A stretch of 64,000 nucleotides of DNA from Bolinopsis microptera (GCF_026151205.1 NC_087078.1:12197118-12261117); one strand, 5' to 3'; shown: positions 1 through 36,689, counted from the stretch's first letter. Translations and numbers: made by a program. Notes: generated by a model from the letters alone, not told the origin.

Positions 1-786
1 ATTACAAAAATTTTATTTTAATTTTAAAACTATAACTCAATTTAAAATATAACGTTCTCAATTTCTTACATGTCAAAATTTGTAAAGCTTATTATACTTT
101 AATGATGCTTTAAAAATAAATTAAACCATTCCTACGTGTGTGATTTTAATGACTTATAAAAAGGGTGTGGTCTGTGATTACAAATATTAAGGTGTTTACT
201 GTTAATTGCTATTTGTAACAGCCAAGAATTGAGACATTAGATGTTTCCTATCTATACTCTGTAAGTAAGTGGAGACAAAAGATAATTTGAAACGATCAAC
301 CAAATTACAAATAGGAAAACATCCATCTTCTTTCTCCCATATTGTGCAGATTTTTAGAGTGTGTTAGATGCGGTTTTAAGATCTCATGAAAATTGAAATA
401 GGGCTAAAATATAATTCAATTAGGTGACAGTACGTGATGCCCAATTTGCAGAATATTTCACCTTTGATGGAACACTGACATTATTTCACGGTTACGGAAG
501 GTATTTTGGCTAGAATTAGTTTGACATCACAGTGGTGATAATAACGTTGCAATTTAGGAACATCGAAAATATTGTGTCGTAAACGTATGGCGTCGACGCC
601 AAACCGAATATTTATGTGATTGCGCACGCACGGTCTTATTTTATATGTGTAGAATTTGCCATCAAACGTGCCAGCGTGCCGGAGATAAGATGCGAATACA
701 TCGCGTCGGGCCGTCCGATCCATTGACAGAGGATTTTCAATAATGTTAACCTCGTTGCTTGGTTACCTATAATATTTAGGATTGGG
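1..786. other. No gene recognised
   Basis: AT-rich. Short open frames on the minus strand between 480 and 930 have no domain or splice context and cross into the repeat element. Confidence 0.6.
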
Positions 787-1148
787 CGACATCTGTCCGA
801 ATCAGAAAATAGGTTATTCGGACAATAGTTTATATCAGATCCTACCGTGCGATTTTCTTGAAAATTTCCATAAAGTAGAATGGTTATAGGACGGATAATC
901 TGTGTAAGTTTGAGCGAGTTTCTATGTGCCAAATTTGAGATATCACCTTAAACACAAAAAATATCTCCAATTCGGTGGTTTGCAGTGGTACCAAGGCATG
1001 TATCATATCCAACGATACGATTTTCTTGGAACTTTCTAGATAGTAAGCTTTAAGACAAATAATTTGTGCAAGTTTGGGTGAATTTCTATGTGCCAAATTT
1101 GAGATATCACTTCAAACACAAGAAAATAGTGCTGTCGGACAGATGTCG
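787..1148. mobile_element. Inverted-repeat element (MITE-like) with internal duplication
   Basis: Ends are perfect 14-nt inverted repeats, CGACATCTGTCCGA at 787-800 and TCGGACAGATGTCG at 1135-1148. Inside, about 120 bp is duplicated head to tail (833-952 and 1001-1125, sharing the stretch TCTATGTGCCAAATTTGAGA). No coding potential. Target duplication not clear. Confidence 0.6.
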
Positions 1149-4100
1149 TGTTACCATTAACAGACAGTTTGAAAAGTTTCCAAATGGGTGCTACAATTCA
1201 GGTTATCTCGACAGCGGGTTTGATGTTTGAGCGAAATACATTTTAAAAAACTAAGTGACAAATAATACACGTAATCTTGCAGTAATCAGTAATTATCATG
1301 ATACGTGTAAATGTATGACAAGATTCTCTTAATTTTATCCGCACAACTTTTAATTCTTACTATTCATGGTGCCATTTCCATCACAAATACCATGGTATAG
1401 GTAAAAGGGACCTAGATTATTTGGTTATTTTATACGAATAACAGATAGCCTCTAGGAGTAGGAGCTATATAGAAGATTAAGGTAGAAGTAACGAGGGTAG
1501 TGGACACTGGACATGAGTAACTCTTCATACTTACTACCAGATTTAATTGTTCACAGTTAGTGAATTAGTATGGTTTCGATTAAGTACTATTCGATGGAAA
1601 GTGGCACCAGGATCAGTTAAAACGTAAAGAATGTCGGAGTTTCAGTTAATAGAAGAATGTTTGTTGTTTATGGTCAATATACTGATACTTGAAACAATAA
1701 CTTTAATTACATGCAGGCTGCTTCAGAAGCTAGGCTTTAATCCCGTAATCCACCTTTGTCCTTAAACCGAACATTTCACTGCAGCCTATAATTAGCCTCA
1801 TCGAGTTTGGTGGGAGCTCTTTCTGCACCTGACTTCATCGATCAACAACTTTATCATCCAAATCTCACGTAATCTTCTAACGAAAACGCTCGCACTACCG
1901 TCGATGAGGCTAATTCAAATTCCGTAATATGCTATAAAGAGCAATAATTGATGATTTAAAATTAATTTGTTACTATTTTTTTTCGCCAAAAATCACGTGA
2001 CTTTCATTTCATCCGCCTACCACATGTGTGTGAACAAATTGTCAAGCGCTGACTACCGCTAGTGGGTTAATCGGTCAAACGACCTTCAGTTCAGAGCTCA
2101 CTTTGTTTGGTACTTCCTCAAACTTAAACACCTGTTTCAAGTAGCTAATTAAGCTATCAGATTCGGCGGTCAGCGTTTGCAAATTTGTGCAGCTCCACAA
2201 GATACACGTACAACCATTCAGTTGACAAATTTTCAACTATTGGCAGTGTGTTACAATTTCGACCTTCCATCAAGACAGAAGCCGAGTAAATAACTTTGCC
2301 GCTTCGAGGCCGTAACCTTATTGCAATAATAAGGTCAGTCAAAACTGTTCCACACTGCCGAAAATTATATGTTATCAGTATCTAATATCAATTCCGTATT
2401 ACGGTAGGTACAAACAATATACTGAACAAATTTCTCGTTCCCCCAAGATAAATTCTACGTTACAGAAGTGTGATAATAGCAATTAACAGGTAGGGGTGCG
2501 ACCAAATTTAACATTCTCAGCATTGTACCGGATGGAAATGGTTTCCACTCGATCGTAGCTGGAATGAAATATCTGAACAATCCCAACTAATATTTAATTT
2601 TCAAAACAACCACTTTCATCATAATCAACACTATTACTTCATTAGAAGTTTCTGGAATTGGGCACAACTCCAACAATTCCCATATAACTCAAATTATTTA
2701 TCGTGACTGTAATCAATTATCAAGAAATCGAATAATGATTTTGAACTCGTTATAAAATAACTGGTCAGTTTTAAAGGAAAGAATTACATATTGTGGTAAG
2801 TTCACTGTAACGTTCTCTTTCTAGAGTTTCTAGAATTTCATGGTCTGAAATGACTGAAAGTGGCCCTTTGTTCATGTGACATGCGTTTCATCTAATCAAG
2901 AAAACCCAGAATTCATTATCTGGATATCACTATTTAAGAATACTTCTAAAAGATAAATTAAATTGCATCTCACTTTTTATCTCAACCAATATCCTATTAT
3001 TTTTAGAATCACCTGTTAGCTCTATAGCTGGAATTCAGCGCTGGAATTTATTCATTATTGCTAACTTTCAAGTATTCCCGGTGAATTGTAAAATTCTCGT
3101 GTAACTCACGGAATATTATGATACTATCTTTTGTACCTACTACCTTACTGCCTGTAAGGAGGCGTTTTATAATTTAAGTGGAATATTATGCAACTTCAAG
3201 TAACAACCTTGTCATTTTAGAGCACAATTCAAGCAACCTAAAAGGCTTATAACTATTAACTATTCGAGGAAGTGGTCTTTGGAGTACAGCAGATGGCTAA
3301 GCAGACAAAATCTGTCACTCGAGCGTTTAATATTGGAATATTGAAGTTTAGCAAATCTGTTCGGTTAATATTGGCTTGAGTTGATAGAAGTGAAATGCAA
3401 GGCTCGCCGCAGATTCCTGCACTGCGAGAACGTAATACGGAATATCATTACAGAGACATACTACTAACATAAGTGACATTTCGTAGGTGATCTTCTCGAA
3501 ATTACATCACTAATATCAGTAATATTTCTTTATTATTGTTCCTACAAATCAACTGAACTGAGACTATTATAACCGCTCTTCCACACGTAATACTTGAACT
3601 ATTTAAAATCTAACTTACTTAATTCCATATTAAGCTACAAATCTATATCAGTATTCTAACAAACTGCTGTCATTAAAACAACATTACAAATCAAAGGCGA
3701 ACTGTTAATAGGTGCCAGTCCACTTATCTATCTTAAGAATTGTTTATGGAAACTAATTCAACAGAGATCTCCAAAATTTCAATATCCCCATAATACTTGG
3801 TAAAGTTTAAATCAGTCTCTAACTATATCAACGTTATACAACAATCTACACGGATAGCTATATTCTATTAATAATATCCATCCTTTACTTTAAAATTAAG
3901 TTTAATGATATACCACACTACATTTAAAGACAAGAGATACAAATCCTGCAATAATTATTGTGGATAAAACTATCCTCGAGTAGGCACGACAAGTCCGTCT
4001 TTACACGCGACAACAGGTCAGGTGATGACACGCGCGATCTGCACGTGCAGCATGAACTCGCACGAGCACAAAACCGCACGTGTCAAAACATCCCATGAGA

Positions 4101-4258
4101 CGCCTACCCAAATCTAGAAAAATCCGAGCTAGGCCTGGTGTGCAAATCTAGTTGCTACATGGTAGCGTGTGCACTCAATTTACCACATAACACTTGGTAC
4201 AATAATAAACCATATATAGAGGGTCCACTACCATCATCACCTCAAAAACTCATATCAT
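1149..4258. other. No gene recognised
   Basis: AT-rich intergenic or 3' flanking sequence. One CACGTG lies near 1994 and two between 4040 and 4082 in a short CG-richer patch. Confidence 0.6.
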
Positions 4259-4367
4259 AGGGCCAAAATTAACGCTACATCGATTAAGTACGTAGATGGT
4301 AGAGCACGGTACTTGATTTTTGTTCAAGAACAAAAATCACGATGTTACATCAATTTCGGCCTATCTA
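4259..4367. mobile_element. Small foldback element 1
   Basis: Imperfect inverted arms of about 25 nt (GGGCCAAAATTAACGC at left, the reverse complement near 4340-4365) around a perfect 12-bp hairpin TGATTTTTGTTC/GAACAAAAATCA at 4314-4339. Shares end sequence with 5034-5118 and 5763-5866. Confidence 0.5.
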
Positions 4368-5033
4368 GTGAAAAAGCTGGAGGAAAACACATTCCAGTAA
4401 ACGATAAACACGTACGATGAAAAGTTATGGTAGCGGGGAATCTAAATGCCCTTTCTTGAGCAAATAGCCTCTTTCTGCCTATCTAATACAATTGGTTAGC
4501 CCTACTTTAATATGTGACCCTTTCAAAACTTTTTACGATTTTTTGTAATCATTAAACTTTACAATCTGGTACTGTGCACACTATTTTAGAAAACAGTCCT
4601 CGAAATCGGTAGATCAACTTTCTTTTTAACGATCTGGTAAAAATCTTATAGAATTAGAAGAAGAAAAAAGAGGTCAGGCACTATGATGTATATTATATTG
4701 TCATCAAAATCATACGAATATGATCAAGATCTCATCCTAACAACAATATCATAACGCACTGAATAACAGCCCTACCACAGACCGCATTGAGGGGAATTTT
4801 CTCAGACTCAACTCTTGAAACCTTTAACAATCAACTGAAAATCCCACCAAAATTTCCCACAGAATGCAGAATGCAGCACAACAACACGATACTCCTATTT
4901 TTCTTTCCCTGCTCTCCAGGGCACTCTTGTCCTGTTTGTGACCAATAAATAGAAACGGATTATAAAAGCGACCCTGAGCATCACACTAATTAATCAAAGC
5001 TGACCGTTCTGTAAAATATTCTGAAATTTTTCT

Positions 5034-5118
5034 GGGTGCCCCAAAATTAACTCATCCTTATCCGGACAAAACAAGAACCGCCTATTTCCCACAGTACAGA
5101 GTTAATTTTGGGCAGCCC
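5034..5118. mobile_element. Small foldback element 2
   Basis: 20-nt ends, 17 of 20 complementary: CCCCAAAATTAACTC on the left and GAGTTAATTTTGGGC on the right (5099-5118). Total about 85 bp. Confidence 0.55.
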
Positions 5119-5762
5119 TTTTCTTTTATTTATTCTCGACATCGAAAGGGATGTTTCTCAGTATTTATGAACGGTCAACTATCGAAAAAATAACGTTTAA
5201 CATACACAACACAGCCCTCCTAAAAACAATAATATCAGTAAGAAGCAGGAAGTCACATGTGCCGATACAATATATACTGTAAACAATAATAGTTAATACA
5301 AGAAACATCGTAATACTAAAATACTTAATTACGGTAACGAAGTGATTTACCTCTTTTTAAAGAACTAAGCTCTGTTGAAGGAACGCATACTCTCAAGATA
5401 TCAAAATTCATGACGGAATATATCAAGGAACGTCAAATCACTACTAAACAGAGAGAGAGAGAGAGAGAAAGCCGAGTGGATAACATCTTAGTGACATATC
5501 AGCACAACCTACCATAATCTCCACTTCTCTAATAACGGCCTTTAATTAGCCTAATTGGCTTTCAATTAGCCTAATCGCAATGTTTCCGATACCCTTCATT
5601 AATAAAGCTTTTCAATTATAAGATTGTTATCAGCTCCTTAATTTTAGTCGACAAGATATTGTCGAATATATTCAAACAATATTTTCCAATATATAGGGGA
5701 AATAAACAATTCGAGTACAAACGATACATCTGGCTAAAGAATCCCATTATCGTTCAACAGAT

Positions 5763-5866
5763 TGGACCAAAATTAACTTCATGTACTCGTGCAGATCGAG
5801 CAGTTCTCCTGCTTAGCCAGTAGCAGAAGTCTGGATCAGTCGAAGTAAAGCTAATTCTGGCCCACC
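5763..5866. mobile_element. Small foldback element 3 (degenerate)
   Basis: Left end GGACCAAAATTAACTTCA and right end, in reverse complement, GGGCCAGAATTAGCTTTA. More diverged than the other two. Confidence 0.4.
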
Positions 5867-6111
5867 GTTTAATCCGGATACCTATGGTAAAGTTTTATGC
5901 CCACTTAAGAATCGAATAAGTCGACAAATTTCAACTTTTCTAATTACAGCCTCAGATGATTGCCGCCTAGACACTGGTCTAGAATCCATTACACGACGAT
6001 TTCCGGACCAGGTCGACAAGAGGCTGGGGCGATCGCTAGTAAGAATAACATACTAATTAATATATTGTAGATTCAGTATTGCTGATGTAGAAACGAAGGC
6101 CAATTTGAAAA

Positions 6112-6153
6112 GGTGTGTGACGTCATGTCACGTGGTGTGACGTCATGTCACGT
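6112..6153. repeat. Two tandem 20-bp CRE plus E-box units
   Basis: The unit GTGTGACGTCATGTCACGTG is repeated twice. Each unit has the palindromes TGACGTCA (CREB/ATF site) and CACGTG (bHLH-zip E-box). It lies about 160 bp beyond the stop of the hnRNP-like gene. Confidence 0.75.
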
Positions 6154-6307
6154 GGTTTGACATCTTGACGAGGATTAGTTGGAGACGGAGGGGCTGATAC
6201 GATAGGGGGTCTGAGCGTACGAGGTCTTGTTCGGTGTTGCTACTAAAAAGGAATGTTATAAATTCCTAGTAATGAATTTGATTGAAATTCATGCTTCGGG
6301 AGGAATT

Positions 6308-31001
<24,694 letters not shown>

Positions 31002-32128
31002 CCTGGCCTAGAAACACAGATGAAATTAGAAACACAGATAAGATGTATTATACTAGCTAACTACTAGCTGTGAAGTCTTAATTGTGCTAATATTCACAGA
31101 GGGCTGTTACTGACTAAAGTAATGCTTAAATTTTAGGAAGATTCAAATATTAATACATGTTACTGAACGGTATTAAAATGAATACAGCTTATTATATGTA
31201 AGCATATTTTATAGATTTAGTTGTTGCAACCGTGTTTATTAGTGTATGGGTTCTTTTGCACTCGAAATAACTCATTACATGTCACATGTGTCTATATAAT
31301 ATAATTGGACAATTTTCCTTGTCGCATTATATAATACGGAATTATCAGGAATTTATCAGAAACATGTCTATATTATAGGCACGGTCCAGATTTACACCAT
31401 CAGATCTGTCTTATCCATCTGCTGTAACCATTCTCACATGTTGACCTAACGAATTAATTCTAGCCGATCTAGAGGAATCCTAGATTGTCAAATTAAAAGA
31501 TTAGATTACAAGCTGAAGGAGTTCCGAATGATCACGGCCACGGGCAGAAGGAAAAACAATTAATTCGGAAACGTATCACTATAAAAATCTCATCACATCA
31601 AGTCGAGGCAGAAACAATCACACGAGAGATCAACCATACTGCCTCACCAACCTTATGGGCTCACCAACTCCAGGTATACTTTCAGCTCTAACTTTCTACA
31701 GCTGCTAAGCCTTTATCAGTCATTATCTTATGGCTGTTATCTTTGCGTCCTATTTATAGAAAGTTCGGGTTAATACCCTGAACTTTGTTTCTTTAACTTG
31801 ATAATGAAAAAAAGGAAATCTAGTACTTTTTTCCATTAATTAAATCTTTGTTTGAATATCAGATAATGGTTTATACTGTATACTAAAAACAAATTAAATC
31901 AGTTATTTGCATAGATCATCGTTTTTATAAACAACTAAACAACTTTTTACTTTTAATTCAAATCCACCTCTCAATTCATTTTTCAGAAACTTTTGATCTG
32001 CTTTTCAGTTCATTTTAGTGCATAATAATTGTCAGGTAAACATGGTTTGTTCATCAACGATATCATTCGACAAAGAAGAATCATACAAAATGACATAAGG
32101 GAGGCTTACTGTGGCAAGCTATCAAATA
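31002..32128. promoter_or_regulatory. Shared 5' region of two divergent genes
   Basis: Lies between the hnRNP-like gene (minus) and the TSP1 gene (plus). It should hold both promoters and a 5'UTR exon of the former. No CACGTG cluster or TATA box stood out. Confidence 0.4.
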
Positions 32129-32156
32129 ATGTGGAGTTTCATGGTAGCCATAGCAT
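32129..32156 (+). CDS. TSP1 gene exon 1 (signal peptide start)
   Basis: ATG at 32129 and nine codons (MWSFMVAIA) plus one base, then the strong donor T|GTAAGT. With exon 2 it makes a hydrophobic leader. An earlier ATG upstream was not supported. Confidence 0.6.
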
Positions 32157-34098
32157 GTAAGTTGCAACAAAAGTTCATTTTTATTCGACTTACAGGAACC
32201 CAAATAATCATTTTTTTAATCAATAAATTCATTTAAATACAAATTTCAACAGGTATATCATTGATTGTCACATCTAAAGACAAAAACAATGGTGCCTGGA
32301 TAGAAATAGAAGTGGGTGCTCGCTACCCAAGTGGACCGATTCCATCAAAGCAAACAAACAGCCAATTTTTCGAATTCAAAATGAACTCGATGAGCAATCA
32401 GGGGAAATTGCACATCATGACAGTTCAATTTAATGCAGGAGATGACGAAATTATGGAATTCACAATTACGGAGGATCCAACTTCCATGACAATACAATTA
32501 TCAGGATGTGGGACTGAAATCATTGAATTTGGAAACAGGAATCGTCGGAAAGAGAAAGAAACCATCTATACTTTCGATTTCCCCCTGAAACCTTTAAAGG
32601 ATGGACAGAGAGGGTACATTCACATTTCAAAGAATGAAACCCCATTTATGTCACTTTCTAACAAAGATTGCGTGGCAACCTCACAAGGGCCTAAGTGGTT
32701 CAATAGTGCAGGATGGTACTCAGGATCTCTAACCTTTCCCAGCAATCAAGAGGTTCACCACATCAAAATGATGCAGAATGACGATCCTGGTAAGTTAGTT
32801 GTTGTGTTGAACTCAGGATTCTGAACTTGAAAATAAAAGAGATGTAATGATTAATTTTGTTATTTCATTATAAGTTATTTTTCTACTATTAATGGATCAT
32901 GGTAGTATTCAAGTCAATAGTGATAACCAGCTGCTAAAAAGGGGGAATTTTGGCACAACATTACATAACTCCTCATAAAAAGTTGCATCAAGGGCTTTAA
33001 ACTACGTCGTAGCCTGTAATAAATATAATTTTTGGCAAAGTACCAACTTTTACAGTACTACTATTTTTAAGGGCATAGCAGATCACATATCTAATTCAGT
33101 GGCGTAATGAAGGGCCCGCTGACCCCGCTGTGCAGGGGGGGGGGGGGGCAGTCTTAGGGGGGCGCCAATTCGTCGTTTGAATGTGGGACAATTTCGAAAA
33201 ACTTAACTAAAGTACTAGCAAAACTGCGCATTTTGCTCTAGAAACACACTTTTTTAGAGATTTTACCAGCGTATCCTCTAAAATCACCTAATTTGTTCAA
33301 TTTTAGGGAGGGGTGCCAAAAGGGGAGGGGGCGCCAACAGGGGGGTGCTTTTTCAGCGGGGGCGCCAACAGGCAAAGTTACGCCACTGATCTAATTGCCT
33401 CAAAGCAGACAAAATTTTGTACTTAAAGAATTAACTTAAGAATTCTCTTCCAGTCGATGGAGGTTGGAGTGATAATGATGATTGGTCAAACTGCTCAGTT
33501 TCCTGCGGTGGAGGTCTTCAGTCTAGAGTAAGATCCTGTAATAACCCTGTACCAGCTAATGGAGGAGCAGACTGCGAGGGAGATGCCAAAGAGGAGAGAC
33601 CTTGTAACACCAACCCCTGTACAGGTAAAGAGTCTAATGTGCTGATGTGATAACTTAAGGTTCTAATTCAAATTGTGATGGGTTTAGGATATTCAGCGAT
33701 AATACTTAGCGTAACTTTGTCCCCGCTACTGCACAAGAGTGGGTGCAAAATCGAACATTGCTGGACTTATGTTTTAAAATGACTGAATAATTCAGAAATG
33801 AAAAGAAAGGTTTAGAGTATTTTCTATTACAGACATAAACTCTGCTACACCCGGCTAAAATTCCTTTGGAATATGATTTTCATCATTCATGAATACACAG
33901 GGTCATCATTGTAATTCTGCACTTTCCATATATCATAAAGTATGATATGATGTACAACCACAAGCATAAACTAGATTAAGACCTTTGCACTTTGCTAACA
34001 ATATTTATACACACGCTGTTTTATATTTCTATTTAGCAAAAGTTTGTGATGGAGTGAATCACTTAACAAAAACATATGTAAGGACAGATAATATATAA
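32129..34098 (+). CDS. Secreted protein with one thrombospondin type-1 repeat (gene span)
   Basis: Four exons: 32129-32156, 32253-32789, 33454-33624 and 34037-34098. Phases are consistent and the total is 798 nt (265 aa plus stop). Residues 1 to about 17 (MWSFMVAIACISLIVTS) form a hydrophobic signal peptide. Residues about 18-188 form a domain I do not recognise, rich in beta-like alternation, with WIEIEVGARYPSGPIPS near its start. Residues 189-245 are a TSP1 repeat with two Trp (193, 199), the CSVSCGGG motif, a layered Arg strand and six Cys (202, 206, 217, 229, 239, 244). TSP1 domains bind glycosaminoglycans and matrix proteins, so an extracellular role is expected. The 62-nt last exon is the least certain. 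If it is not used, reading through the third donor meets a stop nine codons later. Confidence 0.7.
32253..32789 (+). CDS. TSP1 gene exon 2 (unrecognised domain)
   Basis: Acceptor TTTCAACAG|GT, 537 nt open, donor CCTG|GTAAGT. This is the longest non-transposon coding exon in the window. It has only three Cys, so it is unlikely to be another disulphide repeat. KWFNSAGWYSG near its end is a distinctive motif. The open frame and good splice signals support coding. Confidence 0.75.
33097..33388. mobile_element. hAT-type MITE, 292 bp, with 8-bp TSD
   Basis: Ends CAGTGGCGTAA and TTACGCCACTG, the well-known terminal pattern of many hAT elements. Flanked by perfect 8-bp duplications ATCTAATT (33089-33096, 33389-33396). 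The interior is G-rich with repeated GGGGGCGCCAA. It sits in the intron before the TSP1 exon. Confidence 0.92.
33454..33624 (+). CDS. TSP1 gene exon 3 (thrombospondin type-1 repeat)
   Basis: 171 nt, phase 1 at both ends, the usual layout for a shuffled TSP1 exon. Acceptor TTCTCTTCCAG, donor ACAG|GTAAAG. Encodes a full six-cysteine TSP1 module, GGWSDNDDWSNCSVSCGGG through CNTNPCT. Confidence 0.92.
34037..34098 (+). CDS. TSP1 gene, probable last exon
   Basis: A pyrimidine-rich acceptor (TATTTCTATTTAG) in the required phase is followed by 20 codons (AKVCDGVNHLTKTYVRTDNI) and TAA. AATAAA occurs about 40 nt further at 34140. The exon has no domain evidence, so this is an inference from splicing and phase. 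Confidence 0.45.
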
Positions 34099-35258
34099 AT
34101 GATGATATAACAACAACTGTCAACTAATTATATGATAGAATAAACGAAATGTTTGGGTATGTTAATTTTTATCTATCATAATTTTGAATTTATTGAAAAA
34201 TGTATTCGCAAAGATTTATTTAAAAGTACACCCTAATAACTAAGAAACATGTTTGCATTACACAATTTAACTAAGATATCGAATTTCAAGATTACTGGGC
34301 CACGCTCAGCCTGTCATTCCGCCTAATCTCTATTTTATGTTAATAAACATGATAGCCTGAGGTCCCCAGGTAAATTTCAAAATTGCAAAAGAAAGTATCA
34401 TACATTTCAGATTTGGTAAAAAATACAATTGACAATGAAACTTCGTAATTTGTAAAATCTTGATTGTTGATAATTCGGAGAATTGGATCAACTTTGTTTA
34501 TAACTAACACAACTTTCATCATTAGTCCATAAGCGCAGCCCATGTAGAGTATCACCCCATGCACCACACACCCGTTAAAACATAAAAACAAATTTGATCT
34601 CGATTAGTCGATTCATGAAGTTTGATAAAAAATTACTACAATATGCGCGCAATTTAATTTGGGGAGTGTGTTCCCCACACGCAATAACTAATGCTCTTAT
34701 AAATACTTTAATTCATTGTTTGTTCCGTTATTCTTTTTCCTTCCTCTTTTCCTTGTCATCCCCTTTAGTTTTAAGATTCTTGCTATAATTAATGGCTACA
34801 GCTAACATTATTAATGCTAAGTACCAAACAACAAGTGGGAGGTGGATCGTTGGTATACCATTAAATAGATTTAACACCGCAATTCCAGTCGCAAGCCTGG
34901 GACCACCACTAGCATAGTCACAACATCTACAAAGCTGCCATATAGCCTGACTGACAATTTTCTCGACTGACTGACAACGTTTCTTCTTTTTCCCCATTTA
35001 GAATACAAGATTAGTTGCTCTAACCAGAGCCCTCTCGCTTGCAGTAGCGCGCGACCGCCGTAGGCATATATTCAACTTGTGAAACAAGCGCGTCACGCAG
35101 TACGCGTATACACATGGCTATGTGAACAAGATTAGCAATTAGTACATTTAGGTTATGATTAATATTATATTTTTACCTATAGTTTACCTAGATTCGGTGG
35201 ATATGTAACATGCGTGCGCCATGTGGAAATATAACTCCAAACTTGCGCCTAATTTTAA

Positions 35259-35380
35259 TTGACCATTGTTAATGATTTGGCCCGGCGCGCTACTTCGTAG
35301 CACTTGCCGTCGGGCCAACATTACGAGAAGAAAGCGGCGCGCGCTACTTCGAAGAAATTTGGACGAGTAACATCCGTCAA
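35259..35380. mobile_element. 122-bp element (9-bp TSD family), copy A
   Basis: Begins TTGACCATTG and ends ACATCCGTCAA. Flanks TAATTTTAA and CAATTTTAA agree at 8 of 9 positions. Internal features: a GGCCCG/CGGGCC arm enclosing GCTACTTCGTAGC, then GCGCGCTACTTCGAAGAAAT. Confidence 0.85.
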
Positions 35381-36237
35381 CAATTTTAAAATACATTTTT
35401 TGGATCGGAATGTTGAATGTGGATTTATTTTTTTCTATTTAAATCCTCCGCGCGGCCGGGTGTTTACTGCATGTTTATTAATAAGATTTTACAAAATTTG
35501 GGCAAATGCGATTGTTGTGATTTAAAATAAGTGAGATCAGCGCTAAATTAAACATTAAAGCTATAAAATTAAACATTTTATACATTATACTAAACGATAA
35601 ACGGTGGGGAACCGGAAATGGAAAAGCATAAATGATAAATTAATGTTGAATATCTAACAAATATTAAATGGTTTTTTAATGGATAATGATTAATTACTTT
35701 TGACTTTGTAGCGCGATGCGTTACTGTGCCGCGCCGCGCACTCAATGAGGCCGAGGCTTCTCACAGATCGGCTAAACGGGTGATACTCGTAAAATATCTG
35801 TTCCATATATTGGACCGTCGACGAGTCCAACTCGGCGTGCGTCCTGGTAGGTTGTAAACCTACAAAGATCTGCGAGATGCGTTATCTGGGGACCTCAGGC
35901 TATCATGTTCATAAAATAGAGATTAGGCGGAATAACAGGCTGAGCGCGGCCCAGTAACGAAATGCGCTATTGCGCCGAGCTGAGATGAATTAACATCGTC
36001 AATTAACTTTTGACTTTGATCTGTGATATAAACTTGACTGTCACAGTGCCAGTAATATTTTAACACGTTCGATCTAGTTCAGTGGCCACTGTACTGGCGC
36101 TACTTCGTAGCACGTGTCATCTTGTAGCGCGATGCACTACTGGGTCGCGCCGCGCATCAAATAATCCTACTTCGGTAGATCGGCGAGATGCACCACTGTG
36201 CCTCACCGAGCTGCGAAGGATTAACATCGTGAATCAA

Positions 36238-36459
36238 GTGCCATCGGGCCATTTCGATAAGAAAGCGGCGCGCGCTACTCACAGGAGGAGCAAAGTGCAA
36301 AGAAACTGCCACAAACTGTTACTAACTGCTACAAACTGCCACAAACTGCCACTAACTGCTGTAGCAGTTAGAAGTAGTTTGTAGCAATTTGTGGAAGTTT
36401 CTTTGCACTTTGCTCCTCCTGTGTACTTCGAAGAAATTTAGACGAACAACATTTGTCAA
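36238..36459. mobile_element. 9-bp TSD family, copy B: left-truncated and interrupted
   Basis: Carries the right part of the element (GCCATCGGGCCATTTCGA to TTTGTCAA). It is split within GCGCTACTTCGAAG by the 144-bp element at 36280-36423. The left end is missing. Confidence 0.8.
36280..36423. mobile_element. 144-bp inverted-repeat MITE with 4-bp TSD
   Basis: Ends are perfect 28-nt inverted repeats beginning CACAGGAGGAGCAAAGTGCA (36280-36307 and 36396-36423). TACT is duplicated on both sides (36276-36279, 36424-36427), and intact sister copies (36570-36689, 36988-37108) have a single TACT there. The interior is a tandem of ACAAACTGCCAC-like 10-11-mers. CAC ends and a 4-bp TSD would fit the CMC/Chapaev group, by inference only. 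Confidence 0.93.
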
Positions 36460-36569
36460 ATTCTGGCCAAACAAAAACTTATACATTATACAGACTTTCT
36501 TATTTGATTCACGATGTCAATCCTTCGCAGCTCGGCGAGGCCTTGTAGGTTCACAACCTACCAGGACGC

Positions 36570-36689
36570 TTGACCATTGTTAATGATCTGGCCCGGCGCG
36601 CGCTACTTCGTAGCACTTGCCATCGGGCATTTCGAGAAGAAAGCGGCGCGCGCTACTTCGAAGAAATTTAGACGAGTAACATCCGTGAA
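36570..36689. mobile_element. 120-bp element (9-bp TSD family), copy C
   Basis: TTGACCATTG to ACATCCGTGAA, flanked by perfect 9-bp duplications CCAGGACGC (36561-36569 and 36690-36698). Confidence 0.92.
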
